From Marivivens niveibacter (GTDB taxonomy: Bacteria; Pseudomonadota; Alphaproteobacteria; Rhodobacterales; Rhodobacteraceae), in NCBI RefSeq assembly GCF_002150005.2, contig NZ_MSPP01000001.1, positions 124,001 through 188,000 of the forward strand: DNA of 64,000 nt, written 5' to 3'. A model generated the notes under the pieces. It was not told the origin of the DNA. It did not search any database and worked only from the letters and a program-made list of their open reading frames with translations. Positions within the stretch are counted from its first letter, which is position 1. Each line of letters opens with the position of its first letter. Below, piece after piece: positions 62,322 through 64,000 of this stretch. The translations under genes and the position numbers were made by a program.

Positions 62322-62540
62322 ATGGACGCTGATCTGTTTTTAGTTGTCGGGCTGGTTTTGCTGGCTTTTGCGCTCCCTCCGATTCTTGGTGCTTTCTCCG
62401 AAGGCCGCGCCCCACGGGCTGCGGCCATCGTTGTTTTGGTGGGCGGCACGCTGGTTGTGCTGGCCGTCAACGAAAGGCCTTATGAAATTGCCGATATTCC
62501 GCATGCTTTTACGCGTGTTGTGGGCAGATTCATTAACTAG
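62322..62540 (+). CDS. Two-helix membrane protein of 72 residues
   Basis: The small product has two membrane helices: FLVVGLVLLAFALPPILGAF (about 5-24) and AAIVVLVGGTLVVLAV (about 33-49), and a short hydrophilic tail. AGGGGG lies 7 nt before the ATG. It stands between pyk and rpmI, and I do not know its function. Confidence 0.7.
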   Translation: MDADLFLVVGLVLLAFALPPILGAFSEGRAPRAAAIVVLVGGTLVVLAVNERPYEIADIPHAFTRVVGRFIN

Positions 62541-62651
62541 CCTATTGCCAAAATCATGGCGCGGTCCTATACGGCGCGCTCTAACCGCGTGACCGGCCAC
62601 ATGTGGCATGCCGAGTCGCGTTAAAACCGCACCCCGCTCAAGGAGACGGAA
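62541..62651 (+). other. Leader region of rpmI-rplT
   Basis: The 111-bp spacer contains the palindrome GCCACATGTGGC (62595-62606) within CGGCCACATGTGGCATGCCG, as well as the AAGGAGA ribosome site of rpmI. In other bacteria L20 or IF3 controls this operon through the leader; I cannot assign that here, since infC is not upstream. No clear promoter hexamers stand out. Confidence 0.35.
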
Positions 62652-62852
62652 ATGCCCAAGATGAAGACCAAATCGAGCGCCAAAAAGCGCTTCAAAATCA
62701 CCGCGTCCGGCAAAGTAAAAGCCGGTCAGGCCGGCAAACGCCACGGCATGATCAAACGCACTACCAAGTTCATCCGTGATGCACGTGGTACCACGACTCT
62801 TTCCGCGCCAGACGCGAAGATCGTGAAATCCTACATGCCATACGACCGCTAA
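62652..62852 (+). CDS. rpmI: 50S ribosomal protein L35
   Basis: The 66-residue L35 begins [20 protein letters not shown], as expected, and is rich in Lys. AAGGAGA precedes it. It is followed after 13 nt by rplT with its own strong AAGGAGG site. Confidence 0.97.
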   Translation: MPKMKTKSSAKKRFKITASGKVKAGQAGKRHGMIKRTTKFIRDARGTTTLSAPDAKIVKSYMPYDR

Positions 62853-62865
62853 GGAGGCCTGATCA

Positions 62866-63228
62866 ATGTCGCGCACTAAAGGTGGTACCGTTACCCATCG
62901 TCGTCACAAGAAAGTCCTAGACGCTGCTAAAGGTTATTACGACCGCCGCAGCCGTACTTTCAAAGTTGCACGTCAGGCTGTTGATAAAGCCAACCAATAC
63001 GCAACTCGTGACCGTAAAGTTCGTAAGCGGAATTTCCGTTCGTTGTGGATCCAGCGTATCAACGCTGCTGTTCGCGCGTTCGACGAAACCCTGACCTACT
63101 CGAAATTCATCAACGGCCTGTCCAAAGCTGGCATCGAAGTTGACCGCAAGGTTCTGGCTGATCTGGCCGTTCACGAACCAGAAGCATTCAACGCGATCGC
63201 TGAAAAGGCTCGCGCTGCACTGAACTAA
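62866..63228 (+). CDS. rplT: 50S ribosomal protein L20
   Basis: The 120-residue L20 has a basic N-terminal extension ([20 protein letters not shown]) needed for 23S rRNA assembly and a globular C-terminus starting near 60 with RRINAAVR-like sequence. AAGGAGG lies 8 nt before the ATG. A strong terminator follows. Confidence 0.97.
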   Translation: MSRTKGGTVTHRRHKKVLDAAKGYYDRRSRTFKVARQAVDKANQYATRDRKVRKRNFRSLWIQRINAAVRAFDETLTYSKFINGLSKAGIEVDRKVLADLAVHEPEAFNAIAEKARAALN

Positions 63229-63251
63229 GTTCACGCAGACTGAATTTTCCG

Positions 63252-63287
63252 AAAGGCCGTCCCAATTTGGGGCGGCCTTTTGTCTTT
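63252..63287 (+). terminator. Terminator after rplT
   Basis: AAAGGCCG (63252-63259) pairs with CGGCCTTT (63273-63280), with TCCCAA/TTGGGG continuing the stem, followed by TTGTCTTT. It separates rpmI-rplT from pheS. Confidence 0.85.
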
Positions 63288-63362
63288 GGACGTGTTGCTG
63301 TGCTTGCCCCTTTGCGCTGCACGGGTTAATCCCCTTGCGACCAGACTTTAAAGGGCGAAAAC

Positions 63363-64000
63363 ATGGACGACCTGAAAGCAAAATATCTGGACCAGATCGC
63401 CGCCGCCGCTGACGAAGCCGCGATCGAAGAGGTCCGCCTTGCCGCTGTTGGCAAAAAGGGTGAAATCAGCCTGAAAATGCGCGAACTGGGCAAAATGACC
63501 CCAGAAGAACGCCAAGTCGCTGGCCCTGCGCTGAATGCGCTGAAAGACGAAATTAACTCGGCTCTGGCCGCGAAAAAGGTCGCACTAGCCGACGCCGCGC
63601 TAGAGGCCCGTTTGGCCGGCGAATGGCTGGACGTAACCCTGCCGACGCGTCCGCGCCGCACGGGCACCATCCACCCGATTTCCCAAGTGACCGAAGAGGT
63701 CATGGCGATTTTCGCAGACATGGGTTTTTCGGTGGCCGAAGGTCCGCAGATCGAAACCGATTGGTATAACTTTGACGCGCTGAACATTCCGGGTCACCAC
63801 CCTGCACGCGCCGAAATGGATACCTTTTACATGAAATCCAAAGGCGACGAACGTCCGCCTGTTTTGCGTACCCACACGTCGCCCGTGCAGATCCGTACGC
63901 TGGAAAAACACGGCGCTCCGATCCGCGTGATTGCGCCGGGCCGTGTGTACCGTGCGGATTACGACCAGACCCACACCCCGATGTTCAACCAGGTCGAAGG
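63363..64000 (+). CDS. pheS: Phenylalanyl-tRNA synthetase alpha subunit, 3' end outside window
   Basis: The window ends within pheS, of which 212 residues are seen. The N-terminal tRNA-binding coiled coil ([20 protein letters not shown]) is followed by the catalytic domain starting with [17 protein letters not shown] (about 100) and motif 2 with [12 protein letters not shown] and the APGRVYRAD loop (about 195). The rpmI-rplT-pheS order is common in bacteria, with an rplT terminator between. Confidence 0.96.
   Translation, partial: MDDLKAKYLDQIAAAADEAAIEEVRLAAVGKKGEISLKMRELGKMTPEERQVAGPALNALKDEINSALAAKKVALADAALEARLAGEWLDVTLPTRPRRTGTIHPISQVTEEVMAIFADMGFSVAEGPQIETDWYNFDALNIPGHHPARAEMDTFYMKSKGDERPPVLRTHTSPVQIRTLEKHGAPIRVIAPGRVYRADYDQTHTPMFNQVE

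Noticed and set aside
1-64000. Search for mobile elements, prophage, CRISPR arrays, tRNA or rRNA genes
   Set aside because: No transposase, integrase, terminal repeats, regularly spaced repeats or tRNA-like cloverleaf were found by reading; base composition is even across the window.

Overview
The window looks like a chromosomal segment of a roseobacter-lineage alphaproteobacterium (Rhodobacterales). The indicators are a Rhodobacter-type L-malyl-CoA/beta-methylmalyl-CoA lyase (57327-58286), a 44-residue aa3 oxidase subunit IV, a plastid-type glutamate-cysteine ligase, a DmdC-like acyl-CoA dehydrogenase, a pyrB/inactive-pyrC pair and several small families (DUF1244, DUF2834, DUF6173-like) typical of the group. 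Base composition is moderately GC-rich and even throughout. I see no insertion sequence, prophage, integrase, CRISPR array, rRNA or tRNA. I cannot name the genus from the sequence alone.

Layout. 1-4411: a partial N6-methyltransferase, DUF2007, polyprenyl diphosphate synthase, IspE and a TPR protein. 4460-7822: ETF-ubiquinone oxidoreductase, divergent from greA and a membrane protein. 7884-12994: azlCD, then a leftward run of lipoprotein, cox subunit IV, DUF6173-like, metallo-beta-lactamase-fold and acyl-CoA dehydrogenase genes. 13118-17309: Sua5/TsaC, a coiled-coil membrane protein, an OmpA-family protein and UbiA. 17322-20828: rsmE, a GNAT gene, a membrane protein and gshA. 20859-23840: plsY, an inactive dihydroorotase, a 36-residue membrane peptide and pyrB. 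23949-30132: a divergent UDG homologue, moaB and an RND efflux pair. 30129-35353: a DsbD-alpha-like protein, AlgH, a TlpA-like thioredoxin, argH, a lipoprotein, DUF2834 and lysA. 35399-43271: a large DUF4175/TIGR02302 protein, a zinc-ribbon protein, ftsE-ftsX-plsC plus an unknown gene, tadA and rluB. 43468-48895: a small membrane peptide, XpaC, TelA, DUF2927, SPFH-GYF2 and a zinc-ribbon membrane protein. 48965-55880: a PfkB kinase, dtd, asd with a candidate leader, an amidase, an Excalibur lipoprotein, gatCA and accA. 56068-64000: a triple-repeat secreted protein, a GyrI-like protein, mcl1, an aminotransferase, an RTX protein, DUF1244, pyk, rpmI-rplT and partial pheS.

Most of this is core metabolism and translation, packed very tightly. 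Same-strand neighbours often share ATGA, GTGA or TGATG junctions. Ten of eleven convergent pairs meet with overlaps or a gap of at most 1 bp and no room for a terminator. Two divergent pairs have start codons only 12 and 14 bp apart.

The two most interesting places are the following. First, 50336-50547, upstream of a plant-type asd: a promoter-like sequence, a leaderless 27-codon ORF with a run of Lys/Thr/Met codons, and mutually exclusive stems that resemble an amino-acid attenuator. Second, the gene run 43468-48895, which combines TelA/XpaC with an SPFH protein and a zinc-ribbon membrane protein and may be a membrane-stress module. A catalytically dead dihydroorotase next to pyrB and a UDG homologue with altered active-site motifs also merit attention.
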